A DNA stretch of 23,203 bases, taken from positions 1-23,203 of the forward strand of contig JAVBNU010000078.1 of NCBI GenBank assembly GCA_031551265.1. Reading direction: 5' to 3'. A program made the translations under genes and the position numbers. Source of the stretch: JAVBNU01 sp031551265 (lineage in GTDB: Bacteria; Cyanobacteriota; Vampirovibrionia; Gastranaerophilales; Gastranaerophilaceae). Below are positions 7,496 to 13,910 of the stretch, one piece after another. The notes under the pieces are model-generated. The model was not told the origin of the DNA. It searched no databases and saw only the letters and a list, made by a program, of their open reading frames with translations. Position 1 is the stretch's first letter, and each line of letters begins with the position of its first letter.

Positions 7496-9298
7496 ATGAC
7501 AGTAGGAACGATTGATAGTTATTACAATCCCATGGGATATGGAATGACAGATTATGAGTATGGTATGCACGGGCATCCACTTGCAGCAGGCGGATTTGGC
7601 GCCGCACCGGGAGTTTTCGGTTACGGATTTGGCATGAATCCATACGGACAAAAATACGGAGTAGGTCAAAAAGGACCTACAGGAAGCTACCACATGGACA
7701 AAGGTGGTGCAGACGATGGTAAAATAGGCGCCTGGAAAAGTCTTACAAGTGTTACTAAAGGCGCTACATTAAACATTATTAAAGGTATAGCAGAAAATCC
7801 ACTGCAAGTTCTAGGCTCTGTAGCAGCAGTTTCTGCGGGCTTATTCGCATTATCGTTTGTTCCGGGCGGCTGGGCAGTGCCATTAGCTATTGGTGCTATG
7901 TCCGCTTTCGGTGCAGCTAAAGGCGCTACTGGGATTATAACCTCAGGCATAGACTGGACGGATGCGACAAGTGATAAAGCTGCTGTCTCCGCAGCAGAAA
8001 ATTTGGGTACTAATGTATCCGTAACACTCCTTTCACTACTGGGTCTTAGAGGTGCTGCTAAAGGTATACAGAACAGCCTCGGTAAAGGTGCAGCAGAAAA
8101 CGCAGCAAAAGGTGCGATAGAACAAACGGCAGCTGCAGGCAAAGAAGCATTAAAAACAGTCGATGATGCCTTACCAAAAGCCGTTGTCTCGGCAGGCAAT
8201 AATGGCTCTGCAACGATTACTGAAGCCGCTATAGAGAGCCAAGTTAAACATTTGGTTAGCAAAGGTGTATTAAATGCTGCTGATGAAGCTGCAGTATTGA
8301 AAAAAGTTTTAGAGGCCGGAAATACTGCTAAAAATGCAGGTAGCAACCAAACGGTTATAGTTGATGCTATGAAAAAGACTATTAATGAAGCAGTTGCTAA
8401 GGCTCCGGCAATTAATCCTACAGCAGCGGTTGAAACTTTCTTAAGTAAACTCCCTGAAAGCGTTGTGAAAGGTATTTCTAAAGATAAATTAGTTGCAAAA
8501 ATAACTCAAAAAATTACAGACGGAGCACAATTGACTGATGATATGTTGGCTCAATCATTAGATGACGCAGTATATCGCACTTTAGGTCAGGATGCTATTT
8601 TAACTAATGCCGCTAAAAACTCTACAGGCATGTTGGCATCAATTAAAAATGCATTAAAAGACAATGGTGCTGGTGTTCTTATAACAGGACCTGCAAGACT
8701 TGCCAGCATCCTAAGCGACAAAATATTCCAAGGACTCAGCCCATTCCGCAACACCGGTACATTATTAGGCGGCACAAATACAGCTTTCGCAAGTACAAAA
8801 GCCGCTTTGGGTGTCGCAGATGACGCAGCTCTCGCAGAGGTTGGTACCGCAATGAAAAATAGTATTGTTAACAATGTCAAAGCTCGTTATAATCTCGCTC
8901 AATCAAATAATGCAGTTAACGCACTAAAAACAGCTACTACAGATGAAGCAAAAACTGCAGCTGTAACCAAATTAACTGAACTTGCCTCAAAAGAAGGTGT
9001 CGATGGAGCCTTAGCAAGTAGAATGAGTGGCTTAAATGTATCTTCAACAGCTGATGATATTGCAAAGGTTCTAAAGGCAAACAAAAGTGATGTAGCCGCG
9101 TTGGCTCCAAAAGCAGGATCAACAAGCTATGAAGGTATATATTCTCTAGGTTCGGCACTGGCATCTGATGTAGCAGCAGCGCCTGCTGTAGCCCAAAATG
9201 ATAACCAAATCGCGTGGCTTAAAGCTCAAAGAGCATCAATGCAAAACTTCGGTAACGGCTTCGGAATGATGAACTCTAACTACGCTGCAGGCTGGTAA
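7496..9298 (+). CDS. Orphan 600-residue Ala/Gly/Lys-rich protein with hydrophobic hairpin
   Basis: I do not recognise a described family. The start has AAGGAAGG seven bases upstream. The first 70 residues are Gly/Tyr/Met-rich (GYGFGMN at 42-48) and lack a signal peptide. Two hydrophobic segments at about 104-122 and 126-150, joined by VPGGW, form a likely membrane-inserting hairpin. A third weaker segment lies at 171-189. Residues 190-560 are an Ala-rich amphipathic helical region with repeated Lys/Asp/Thr. The C-terminus returns to the glycine-aromatic style (NGFGMMNSNYAAGW). There are no cysteines. Such a layout occurs in secreted pore-forming or translocator-like proteins and in membrane-associated structural proteins, but nothing here decides between them. 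It is monocistronic, with its own terminator. Confidence 0.85.
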   Translation: MTVGTIDSYYNPMGYGMTDYEYGMHGHPLAAGGFGAAPGVFGYGFGMNPYGQKYGVGQKGPTGSYHMDKGGADDGKIGAWKSLTSVTKGATLNIIKGIAENPLQVLGSVAAVSAGLFALSFVPGGWAVPLAIGAMSAFGAAKGATGIITSGIDWTDATSDKAAVSAAENLGTNVSVTLLSLLGLRGAAKGIQNSLGKGAAENAAKGAIEQTAAAGKEALKTVDDALPKAVVSAGNNGSATITEAAIESQVKHLVSKGVLNAADEAAVLKKVLEAGNTAKNAGSNQTVIVDAMKKTINEAVAKAPAINPTAAVETFLSKLPESVVKGISKDKLVAKITQKITDGAQLTDDMLAQSLDDAVYRTLGQDAILTNAAKNSTGMLASIKNALKDNGAGVLITGPARLASILSDKIFQGLSPFRNTGTLLGGTNTAFASTKAALGVADDAALAEVGTAMKNSIVNNVKARYNLAQSNNAVNALKTATTDEAKTAAVTKLTELASKEGVDGALASRMSGLNVSSTADDIAKVLKANKSDVAALAPKAGSTSYEGIYSLGSALASDVAAAPAVAQNDNQIAWLKAQRASMQNFGNGFGMMNSNYAAGW

Positions 9299-9357
9299 TC
9301 AAAATAACTAAGTAACTCTACCCCATCCATTTCATATAATAATAACCAAAATATACA

Positions 9358-9386
9358 GGAGCTGTCACAAGATAGCTCCTTTTTTT
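9358..9386 (+). terminator. Rho-independent terminator of the 600-residue gene
   Basis: A nine-pair stem GGAGCTGTC / GATAGCTCC with an ACAA loop and one G-T pair, followed by seven T, 60 nt after the stop codon. Confidence 0.93.
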
Positions 9387-9392
9387 AGTTTA

Positions 9393-9536
9393 TCGTCATC
9401 GTGCAGCGTCAGGCTTAGAATATAACTTAGGACGTTTGTGTGCGCGATCTTACAAATGTGGAATGCGACGATGGTAAGACCCCGCACAGAATACGTTCTT
9501 TTAAAATATCCCCAGCGTGGCTTTGCGGGGTGACGA
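9393..9536. repeat. Palindromic element with TCGTCATC/GGTGACGA ends
   Basis: A 144-nt segment bounded by TCGTCATC and GGTGACGA (8-bp inverted ends with one G-T). It is richer in GC than its neighbours and contains several short inverted arms. It sits directly downstream of the terminator and 64 nt before the GIY-YIG remnant. No coding frame is visible. It shares the GTCA...TGAC tips with the other repeat families of this window. Confidence 0.55.
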
Positions 9537-9600
9537 GAGTGTTTGGTGTTTCGGCATAATACTAAATGACATGAATTAGCTTATATGTTATATTTAACAA

Positions 9601-9891
9601 ATTAAAAAACTATATGCTGTCTATATTTTAACAAATTATGGAGAAACAACTTTTTATACTGGTGTTACTAATGATATTCAAAGACGCATCTATGAACATA
9701 AAAACGGATTAATCGACAGTTTTACAAAAAGATATAATTTAAAAAAGTTAGTTTATTATGAATTAACTGAATCAATAGAAGATGCCATAACAAGAGAAAA
9801 ACAACTAAAAAATTGGCATCGTCAATGGAAAATTAATCTCATACATGAACAAAATCCTAACTTTGAAGATTTAAGTCTAAACTGGGAATAG
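9601..9891 (+). pseudogene. Small GIY-YIG endonuclease (UPF0213/YhbQ-like) lacking a normal start codon
   Basis: An uninterrupted frame of 96 codons encodes a complete single-domain GIY-YIG protein. The AVYIL motif is at residues 6-10 and FYTG at 18-21. Others are the NDIQRRIYEH arginine helix at 24-33, TREKQLKNWHRQWK with the catalytic-type glutamate near 66, and the family-typical ending NPNFEDLSLNWE. GIY-YIG nucleases cut DNA using the tyrosine, arginine and glutamate of these motifs, all present here. However, the frame contains no ATG, GTG or TTG. The expected initiator position is ATT (9601), just after an in-frame TAA, and no Shine-Dalgarno precedes it. It is either a recent start-loss pseudogene or a gene with a very rare ATT start. 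It lies between two palindromic elements with GTCA tips. Confidence 0.8.
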
Positions 9892-9908
9892 CCAGCTTTG
9901 ACCTCCCT

Positions 9909-10069
9909 CGTCATGCTGAATTTATTTCAGCATCTGTCGATTGGTGAAGTTCAGCATGAAATTGTTAATATGGTAAAAAATAATAACCAACCTCAAGAAC
10001 TCAAATGTACCTCCACCTTGGTACAGATCCTGCAACCGGGTTGGCGCCGCAAACAAGTTCAGGATGACG
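9909..10069. repeat. MITE-like element with CGTCATGCTGAA / TTCAGGATGACG inverted ends
   Basis: A 161-bp element with 12-bp terminal inverted repeats differing at one position. Inner arms include TGCTGAA/TTCAGCA and CAGATCCTG. The left end is shared with 1453-1496. Repeats starting GTCATGCTGAA are common in several bacterial groups. The translated frames across it (for example LNLFQHL) are the usual spurious products of such repeats. It begins 18 nt after the GIY-YIG stop codon. Confidence 0.8.
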
Positions 10070-10136
10070 CGAAAATTGGAAGTTATTGAAGAGGATGGAT
10101 AATTTCATTCAACCCATCAATAAATTATATACACCA

Positions 10137-10170
10137 AAAGAAGCCGACTTTGCGGTCAGCTTCTTTTTTT
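10137..10170. terminator. Bidirectional hairpin terminator
   Basis: AAAGAAGC / GCTTCTTT arms with an inner GAC/GTC helix, followed on the plus strand by a continuous T-run to 10170 and on the minus strand by TTCTTTT. It lies 62 nt after the end of the minus-strand cysteine-rich gene, for which it is the likely terminator. It would also stop plus-strand read-through from the GIY-YIG region. Confidence 0.75.
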
Positions 10171-10231
10171 GAGTATAGCTGTTATTGTGGGCACTTTAAC
10201 AGCTAAAAGAAGGAGAGATGAAAACTATCTC

Positions 10232-10627
10232 TTATATATTGAGTCCTAATCCGAACATCATGTTGGCAATCATACCGAAGATATTGGATTGTGCGCCTCC
10301 ACCGCCACCTGCGGGTGCGCTGGCTGCTTGTTGATTAGCCGGTTTGCCGCCTTTGTTGCAGCATCCACCGCCTTTGCATCCGTTTGGTGCTGCGCCTGCG
10401 CCTTCTTCGTCCTCGCCCGGAGCTGCGCCCGCATCTTCTTCTATACCCGGCGCTGCTCCTGTTGAGCCTTGTTCAAAAATATCATCATCTCCACAAGGCT
10501 TGCATTGGTTGCCGAAACAACTTACATTTTTTGTACTGTTACAATTGCCGCCCTGACAACCTCTGTTTTGTGGTAGAACAGTTGTTTTGCACGGATTACA
10601 TCCGCCTCCTTGGCATTTAAAACACAT
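10232..10627 (-). CDS. Cysteine-rich protein with four CxGxxC repeats and acidic GAAP repeats
   Basis: I do not recognise a described family. A strong site (GGGAGGAAA) precedes ATG 10627. The 131-residue product has 12 cysteines. Four units of the form C-x-G-x-x-C start at residues 5 (CQGGGCNPC), 24 (CQGGNC), 37 (CFGNQCKPC) and 84 (CKGGGCC), two of them extended to CxGxxCxPC. Between units three and four lie three GAAP-type repeats with acidic spacers (about 57-82). The C-terminus is poly-Gly followed by a hydrophobic NIFGMIANMMFGLGL segment. There is no signal peptide. Metal binding, disulfide cross-linking in a surface structure, or a modified-peptide precursor are all conceivable. A similarly composed poly-Gly peptide lies upstream on the same strand, 72 nt away, so the two may be co-transcribed. 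Confidence 0.82.
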   Translation of the reverse strand: MCFKCQGGGCNPCKTTVLPQNRGCQGGNCNSTKNVSCFGNQCKPCGDDDIFEQGSTGAAPGIEEDAGAAPGEDEEGAGAAPNGCKGGGCCNKGGKPANQQAASAPAGGGGGAQSNIFGMIANMMFGLGLNI

Positions 10628-10699
10628 AGTGATTTCCTCCCTTAACTTCTTAACTTAAATTCTCTCTTTTTTATAATTATTGTGTTGTGTTATTTAGTT

Positions 10700-10864
10700 T
10701 TATGCTTGTTGATCCATTTGTTTGCCTTGTTGGTCGCTAACAAATTTTGTGGTTCCTGCAGATATCCCGACTGAGAGTGAGCTATCTGAAATTGATGATT
10801 GTTGTTGGCCGCCGCCACCGCCGCCATTTTGCGTGAAATTGACACCTGAGCCTATTGCTAACAT
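10700..10864 (-). CDS. 54-residue poly-Gly/Gln peptide
   Basis: ATG 10864 is chosen because AGGAG lies at ideal spacing (AGGAGATGTAATATG). An in-frame ATG at 10918 would start inside the structured leader. The peptide begins MLAIGSGVNFTQN, continues with six glycines and three glutamines, then a Ser-rich stretch (SISDSSLSVGISAG), and ends QGKQMDQQA. There is no signal peptide, no cysteine, and no known domain. Low complexity would normally argue against a real gene. The strong ribosome binding site, the structured leader and the neighbouring gene with similar poly-Gly composition argue for it. The function is unknown. Confidence 0.7.
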   Translation of the reverse strand: MLAIGSGVNFTQNGGGGGGQQQSSISDSSLSVGISAGTTKFVSDQQGKQMDQQA

Positions 10865-10905
10865 ATTACATCTCCTCTTTTCATAAACAATTTTATACCC
10901 ATGTT

Positions 10906-10985
10906 GTCCGGCTTTCACCTATGCTGCCGGCTATCTCGCAGCCAGCATAGGTTTAGCACTTCTTTGGTCGGACTTGTAAAAGTGC
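10906..10985 (-). ncRNA. Structured leader with possible pseudoknot upstream of the poly-Gly peptide gene
   Basis: Read on the minus strand, GCACTT (10985-10980) pairs with AAGTGC (10961-10956) around an 18-nt loop. A second hairpin pairs CCTATGCTG (10951-10943) with CAGCATAGG (10926-10918). The first loop contains GTCCG (10973-10969), which complements CGGAC (10910-10906) 3' of the second hairpin, giving a pseudoknot typical of riboswitch-like folds. There is no U-run, so it is not a terminator. It ends about 40 nt before the ATG at 10864. I could not match it to a known riboswitch class. Confidence 0.55.
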
Positions 10986-11175
10986 AAAAAATTGTCATTT
11001 TTTGACTTTTCCTGTGTCCTCATGAGAATACAACGACATATACTCCTAAATATATAAAAACAATTTGTGTTGAAAAAATTGCCTTTTTTTGAGGGAATAT
11101 TACGAAAGCTTAACAATTCGTTATGAAACATTATGTTTTTTAGGAAGGAGCAGGCCTATCTACTATAATTCTGCG

Positions 11176-11270
11176 GTCATCCCGGAATTTGCAAAGAAAA
11201 TATCCGGGATCCTACCAACATCGCATCATATTTTACCATCGGGTAGATCCCGTGTCTAGCACGGGATGAC
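11176..11270. repeat. GTCATCCCG palindromic repeat, copy 2
   Basis: A 95-nt element with perfect terminal inverted repeats GTCATCCCG / CGGGATGAC. It has a left hairpin (ATCCCGGA.../...TCCGGGAT) and a right hairpin (GATCCCGTG.../...CACGGGAT). It is homologous to 2442-2538, and both are followed by TGTATG(T/C)TGGGT(A/G)AT. This copy is the better preserved one. Confidence 0.9.
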
Positions 11271-11548
11271 TGTATGCTGGGTGATGTAATTTGAAAAATA
11301 CACAAAAAGGCTATTCAAATAGATATGTTTTATCCGATGTACTAATTTGCCAAAGTTTGTCAACCTTAAATTTGCGGGCTTTGTTAAGAAATGTAAAAAC
11401 GAATTTTCTACCTGAAAGCCTTGTGTAGAGGGAGTTTAGATTTTTTAAGCACAAGTATATACTTTTTATATGGCAATTATATAATTTGTATTGTTTTAAT
11501 ATATATAAGAGAGAAATAATATAATTATTATAAAGGAGAGAACACAAA

Positions 11549-11881
11549 ATGACAGTATGCGCAGCACAAATCACAATGCAGTATCTGATGAGTTACAAAA
11601 GTGATCTTGAGTACAGCTTAATGGAGATTGGCCAACGACGTCAAGTATTGGCTTATCGTTCTTCACAGCTTGCATCTGAAGCAGCATCAGATCCTGAAGC
11701 AGTTTTATCGGACGACCCGGTTTATCAGGCTATGTCCTGGCAAGATAAACAATATGAGCAGCAACAGAAAACTTTAGAGACACAACAGTCTGCTGCATCT
11801 GCTCAGATTGAGTCTTATCAAAAATTACTGGAAGGCAACATCAAGAAAGACTTCCAAATCAACTGGGGCGGTGGCGGCTAA
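11549..11881 (+). CDS. 110-residue helical/coiled-coil protein ending in WGGGG
   Basis: AAAGGAGAG lies about ten bases before the ATG. The protein is almost entirely helical. It has an N-terminal hydrophobic-amphipathic helix (CAAQITMQYLMSYKSDLEY), a central Asp/Pro/Glu-containing turn (SDPEAVLSDDP), then a Gln-rich coiled coil (YEQQQKTLETQQSAASAQIESYQ) and the end KKDFQINWGGGG. There is no signal peptide and no known domain. I recall similar MQYLMSYK-type proteins among gut Melainabacteria hypotheticals but cannot verify this here. The C-terminal glycine run recalls the poly-Gly tracts of the two minus-strand genes nearby. It is monocistronic, with a strong terminator. Confidence 0.8.
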   Translation: MTVCAAQITMQYLMSYKSDLEYSLMEIGQRRQVLAYRSSQLASEAASDPEAVLSDDPVYQAMSWQDKQYEQQQKTLETQQSAASAQIESYQKLLEGNIKKDFQINWGGGG

Positions 11882-11904
11882 GCCGATTAAACGAATTAAT
11901 TTTG

Positions 11905-11931
11905 AAAAAGACCGAGAAATCGGTCTTTTTT
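11905..11931 (+). terminator. Rho-independent terminator of the 110-residue gene
   Basis: A perfect 11-bp stem AAAAAGACCGA / TCGGTCTTTTT closed by a GAAA tetraloop and followed by a further T, 24 nt after the stop codon. Confidence 0.95.
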
Positions 11932-11969
11932 GTGTACATTATTTTTTACATAAGTATGTTTTCCATTTG

Positions 11970-11978
11970 TGTTATAAT
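11970..11978 (+). promoter_or_regulatory. Extended -10 promoter for gatB-panD
   Basis: TGTTATAAT fits the extended -10 consensus TGnTATAAT. It lies 33 nt before the gatB start and immediately downstream of the preceding terminator. No good -35 is at the standard distance (TTTACA at 11945-11950 is 22 nt away), as is usual for extended -10 promoters. Confidence 0.65.
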
Positions 11979-12011
11979 TTAATCGGGTTTTTATCTAGTG
12001 AAGGAAAAAAA

Positions 12012-13463
12012 ATGGTAATCGCAGAATTAAGAGAAAAATATGAAGTAGTGATAGGCTTGGAGGTGCATACGCAACTTAAAACCAAGTCTAAAATATTCGC
12101 ACCTGATGGTACAGAGTTTGGCCAAGAGCCTAATTCACAAATCAGCGTTATTACTCTGGGTATGCCAGGTGTTTTGCCGGTTTTGAATAAAGAAGTTGTG
12201 AATATGGCTATTTTGACAGGCCTGGCGCTGAATTGTGAAATCCCCGAGGTATGCAAATTTGACCGTAAACAATATTTTTATCCTGATTTACCGAAAGGTT
12301 ATCAAACGTCTCAATTCGACCAGCCAATTTGTGGTAAGGGTGGTATTGAAGTGAACGGCAAAAAAATTGGTATCACAAGAGCACACTTGGAAGAGGATGC
12401 TGGTAAGCTTGTCCATGCCGGTTCTGACGGGATTTATGGTTCGAGTTATTCCTTGGTAGACTTGAATCGCGCAGGCATGCCGTTGTTAGAAATCGTGTCT
12501 GAGCCTGATATGCGTTCAAGTGATGAAGCAAAAGCGTATGTGGAAGAGTTACGCCAGATTGTGCGCTACATCGGTGTTTGTGATGGCAATCTTGAGGAAG
12601 GCTCAATGCGTTGTGATGCGAACATTTCGGTACGTCCATTCGGGCAGGCTGAATATGGTACACGTGCAGAGATAAAAAATGTGAACAGCTTCCGTGCGTT
12701 GCAAAGAGCGATTGAGTTTGAGGTTGACAGACAAATTGAACTTGTTGAAAATGGCGAGAAAGTTGTACAAGAAACCCGTCTTTGGGACGACAATTTAGGT
12801 ATTACAAAATCAATGCGCAGTAAAGAAGATGCGCATGATTACAGATATTTCCCCGAACCTGACTTAGTACCACTTGTGATTTCTCGCGAATGGGTTGAGG
12901 AAATCAGAGGAAAAATGCCTGAGCTACCTGAACAAAAACGTAAAAGATATGAAGGGCTAGGGCTTTCACCATATGATGCGAATGTAATGGTTGAGCAAAT
13001 CGAGACCGCGCTGTTCTTTGATGAGGTTTTAAAACTCGGTGCTAATTACAGAGTTGCAAATAACCTGTTGATAGGTGATATTACTGCATATTTGTCAAAA
13101 AATAATATTACATTAAACGATGCTAAGCTGACTCCTCAAGCGTTGGCTGAGCTGGTTGATATGATTGATAAAGGTACGATTTCGAACAATATTGCAAAGC
13201 AGTTGATTGTGCCGTTGCTTGAAAACGGCGGCTCAGCGAAAGAGCTTGTTGAAAAACAAGGTTTGAGCGTGATTTCAGATGAAAGCGCTTTGACAGACAT
13301 TCTTAAAAAGATTATTGATGAAAATGACGCTCAAGTGCAAGCATACCGCAGTGGGAAAGTTCAATTATTCGGTTTCTTTGTCGGGCAGGCAATGAAAGCG
13401 ACACAAGGACGCGCTAATCCACAGACGATTAATCAATTGTTAAAACAATTACTGGAAGGTTAA
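12012..13463 (+). CDS. gatB: Aspartyl/glutamyl-tRNA(Asn/Gln) amidotransferase subunit B
   Basis: GatB is the tRNA-binding subunit with kinase activity in the GatCAB complex, which converts misacylated Glu-tRNA(Gln) and/or Asp-tRNA(Asn) to the correct aminoacyl-tRNA. The 483-residue length is standard. Family hallmarks are YEVVIGLEVHTQLKTKSKIF at the N-terminus, LGMPGVLPVLN, FYPDLPKGYQTSQFDQPI, VDLNRAGMPLLEIVSEPDMR, GTRAEIKNVNSFRALQRAIE and HDYRYFPEPDLVPL. A C-terminal YqeY-like tail domain ends in GRANPQTINQLLKQLL. ATG 12012 has AAGGA eight bases upstream. Longer frames begin inside the preceding gene and have no homology. The neighbouring gatA and gatC are not in the window. panD follows after two bases, so the two are co-translated. 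Confidence 0.98.
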   Translation: MVIAELREKYEVVIGLEVHTQLKTKSKIFAPDGTEFGQEPNSQISVITLGMPGVLPVLNKEVVNMAILTGLALNCEIPEVCKFDRKQYFYPDLPKGYQTSQFDQPICGKGGIEVNGKKIGITRAHLEEDAGKLVHAGSDGIYGSSYSLVDLNRAGMPLLEIVSEPDMRSSDEAKAYVEELRQIVRYIGVCDGNLEEGSMRCDANISVRPFGQAEYGTRAEIKNVNSFRALQRAIEFEVDRQIELVENGEKVVQETRLWDDNLGITKSMRSKEDAHDYRYFPEPDLVPLVISREWVEEIRGKMPELPEQKRKRYEGLGLSPYDANVMVEQIETALFFDEVLKLGANYRVANNLLIGDITAYLSKNNITLNDAKLTPQALAELVDMIDKGTISNNIAKQLIVPLLENGGSAKELVEKQGLSVISDESALTDILKKIIDENDAQVQAYRSGKVQLFGFFVGQAMKATQGRANPQTINQLLKQLLEG

Positions 13464-13465
13464 TT

Positions 13466-13816
13466 ATGTTCATGGAATATATGTACGCAAAAATTCACAG
13501 AGCAACTGTTACAGACGCTAATCTTGAGTATGTCGGTTCAATAACAATTGACGAAAAGCTTATGACTGAGGCGCATTTGCAGGAATGGCAAAAAGTTGAA
13601 ATCTTAGACATTAATAATGGCGAGCGTTTTCAAACATATGTAATCAAAGGAAAGCCGGGTAGTGGTGAGATTTGCATTAATGGTGCTGCCGCGCGCAAAG
13701 TTCAGGTGAATGATAAAGTTATTATTGTGGCATATGCAAGTATGACACCTGAAGAGCGTCAAGGATTCAAGCCACACATCGTTTTTGTTGATGAGAAGAA
13801 TAGTATTGTGCAATAG
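13466..13816 (+). CDS. panD: Aspartate 1-decarboxylase, pyruvoyl enzyme
   Basis: PanD decarboxylates L-aspartate to beta-alanine for pantothenate and coenzyme A synthesis. The 116-residue proenzyme keeps the self-cleavage site Gly24-Ser25 (EYVGSITID), where Ser25 becomes the pyruvoyl group. It also has K9, R54, T57 and Y58 (GERFQTYVI) at the positions known from the Escherichia coli enzyme, and NGAAARKVQVNDKVIIVAYA. This agreement in numbering supports the start at 13466, although ATGs at residues 3 and 6 exist. The gene begins two bases after the gatB stop, with GGAAGG inside the end of gatB. This pairing of panD with a translation gene rather than panB/panC is probably a matter of shared transcription. 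Confidence 0.97.
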   Translation: MFMEYMYAKIHRATVTDANLEYVGSITIDEKLMTEAHLQEWQKVEILDINNGERFQTYVIKGKPGSGEICINGAAARKVQVNDKVIIVAYASMTPEERQGFKPHIVFVDEKNSIVQ

Positions 13817-13836
13817 AGTCAAAATTTTAAGGTTTG

Positions 13837-13864
13837 TTGAAAAAAGGATAAATGGTGCTATAAT
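13837..13864 (+). promoter_or_regulatory. Strong sigma70 promoter for a short plus-strand RNA
   Basis: TTGAAA (13837-13842), a 16-nt spacer, and an extended -10 TGCTATAAT (13856-13864) give a near-consensus promoter with a start predicted at about 13871. No plus-strand gene follows for over 500 nt, so it most likely drives a non-coding RNA convergent with the peptide gene at 13920-14027. Confidence 0.78.
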
Positions 13865-13870
13865 AAAAAT

Positions 13871-13910
13871 ATAGGTGGGCTGTAAACCAGCGTCAACTGA
13901 TTTACATTTT
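13871..13910 (+). ncRNA. Putative antisense RNA (antitoxin candidate)
   Basis: The predicted transcript starts near 13871. It contains AGGTGGGC and then the hairpin TGTAAA..CAG / CTG..TTTACA (13881-13906) followed by TTTT (13907-13910), a short terminator-like end. It would be complementary to the 3' untranslated region of the minus-strand peptide mRNA. Read-through to about 13926 would also cover the end of its coding sequence. The length and exact ends are inferred, and the promoter is the strongest evidence. Confidence 0.5.

Larger units (their letters stand above)
10865..11548. other. Long gene-free stretch with leader RNA, repeat and upstream region
   Basis: These 684 nt between the divergent poly-Gly peptide gene (minus) and the 110-residue gene (plus) hold a folded leader (10906-10985), a palindromic repeat (11176-11270) and AT-rich DNA with several TATAAT-like hexamers (for example 11480-11485 and 11520-11525) but no convincing -35 partner. 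Open frames on the minus strand here lack ribosome binding sites and overlap these elements. Confidence 0.6.

Noticed and set aside
7687..8346. Long 219-codon antisense frame on the minus strand
   Set aside because: It is the reverse shadow of the Ala-rich 600-residue gene, whose codon use keeps this frame open. No ribosome binding site.
9898..10089. Open frame of 63 codons on the plus strand
   Set aside because: It lies almost wholly in the CGTCATGCTGAA repeat. Its LNLFQHL translation is the standard spurious product of such repeats.
10906..10985. Cyclic di-GMP (GEMM-I) riboswitch
   Set aside because: A GGTGAAAGCC segment looks superficially similar, but the conserved GACGCAAAGCC core and tetraloop receptor are absent.
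10931..11131. Open frame of 66 codons on the minus strand
   Set aside because: No ribosome binding site, and it runs through the two-hairpin structured leader.
11311..11574. Open frame of 87 codons on the minus strand
   Set aside because: It begins inside the start of the well-supported plus-strand 110-residue gene, lacks a ribosome binding site and has AT-rich, membrane-like composition expected by chance.
13837..13864. Promoter for the downstream 57-residue gene at 14389
   Set aside because: It is over 500 nt away with a terminator-like hairpin (13881-13910) directly after the start. A short convergent RNA fits better.
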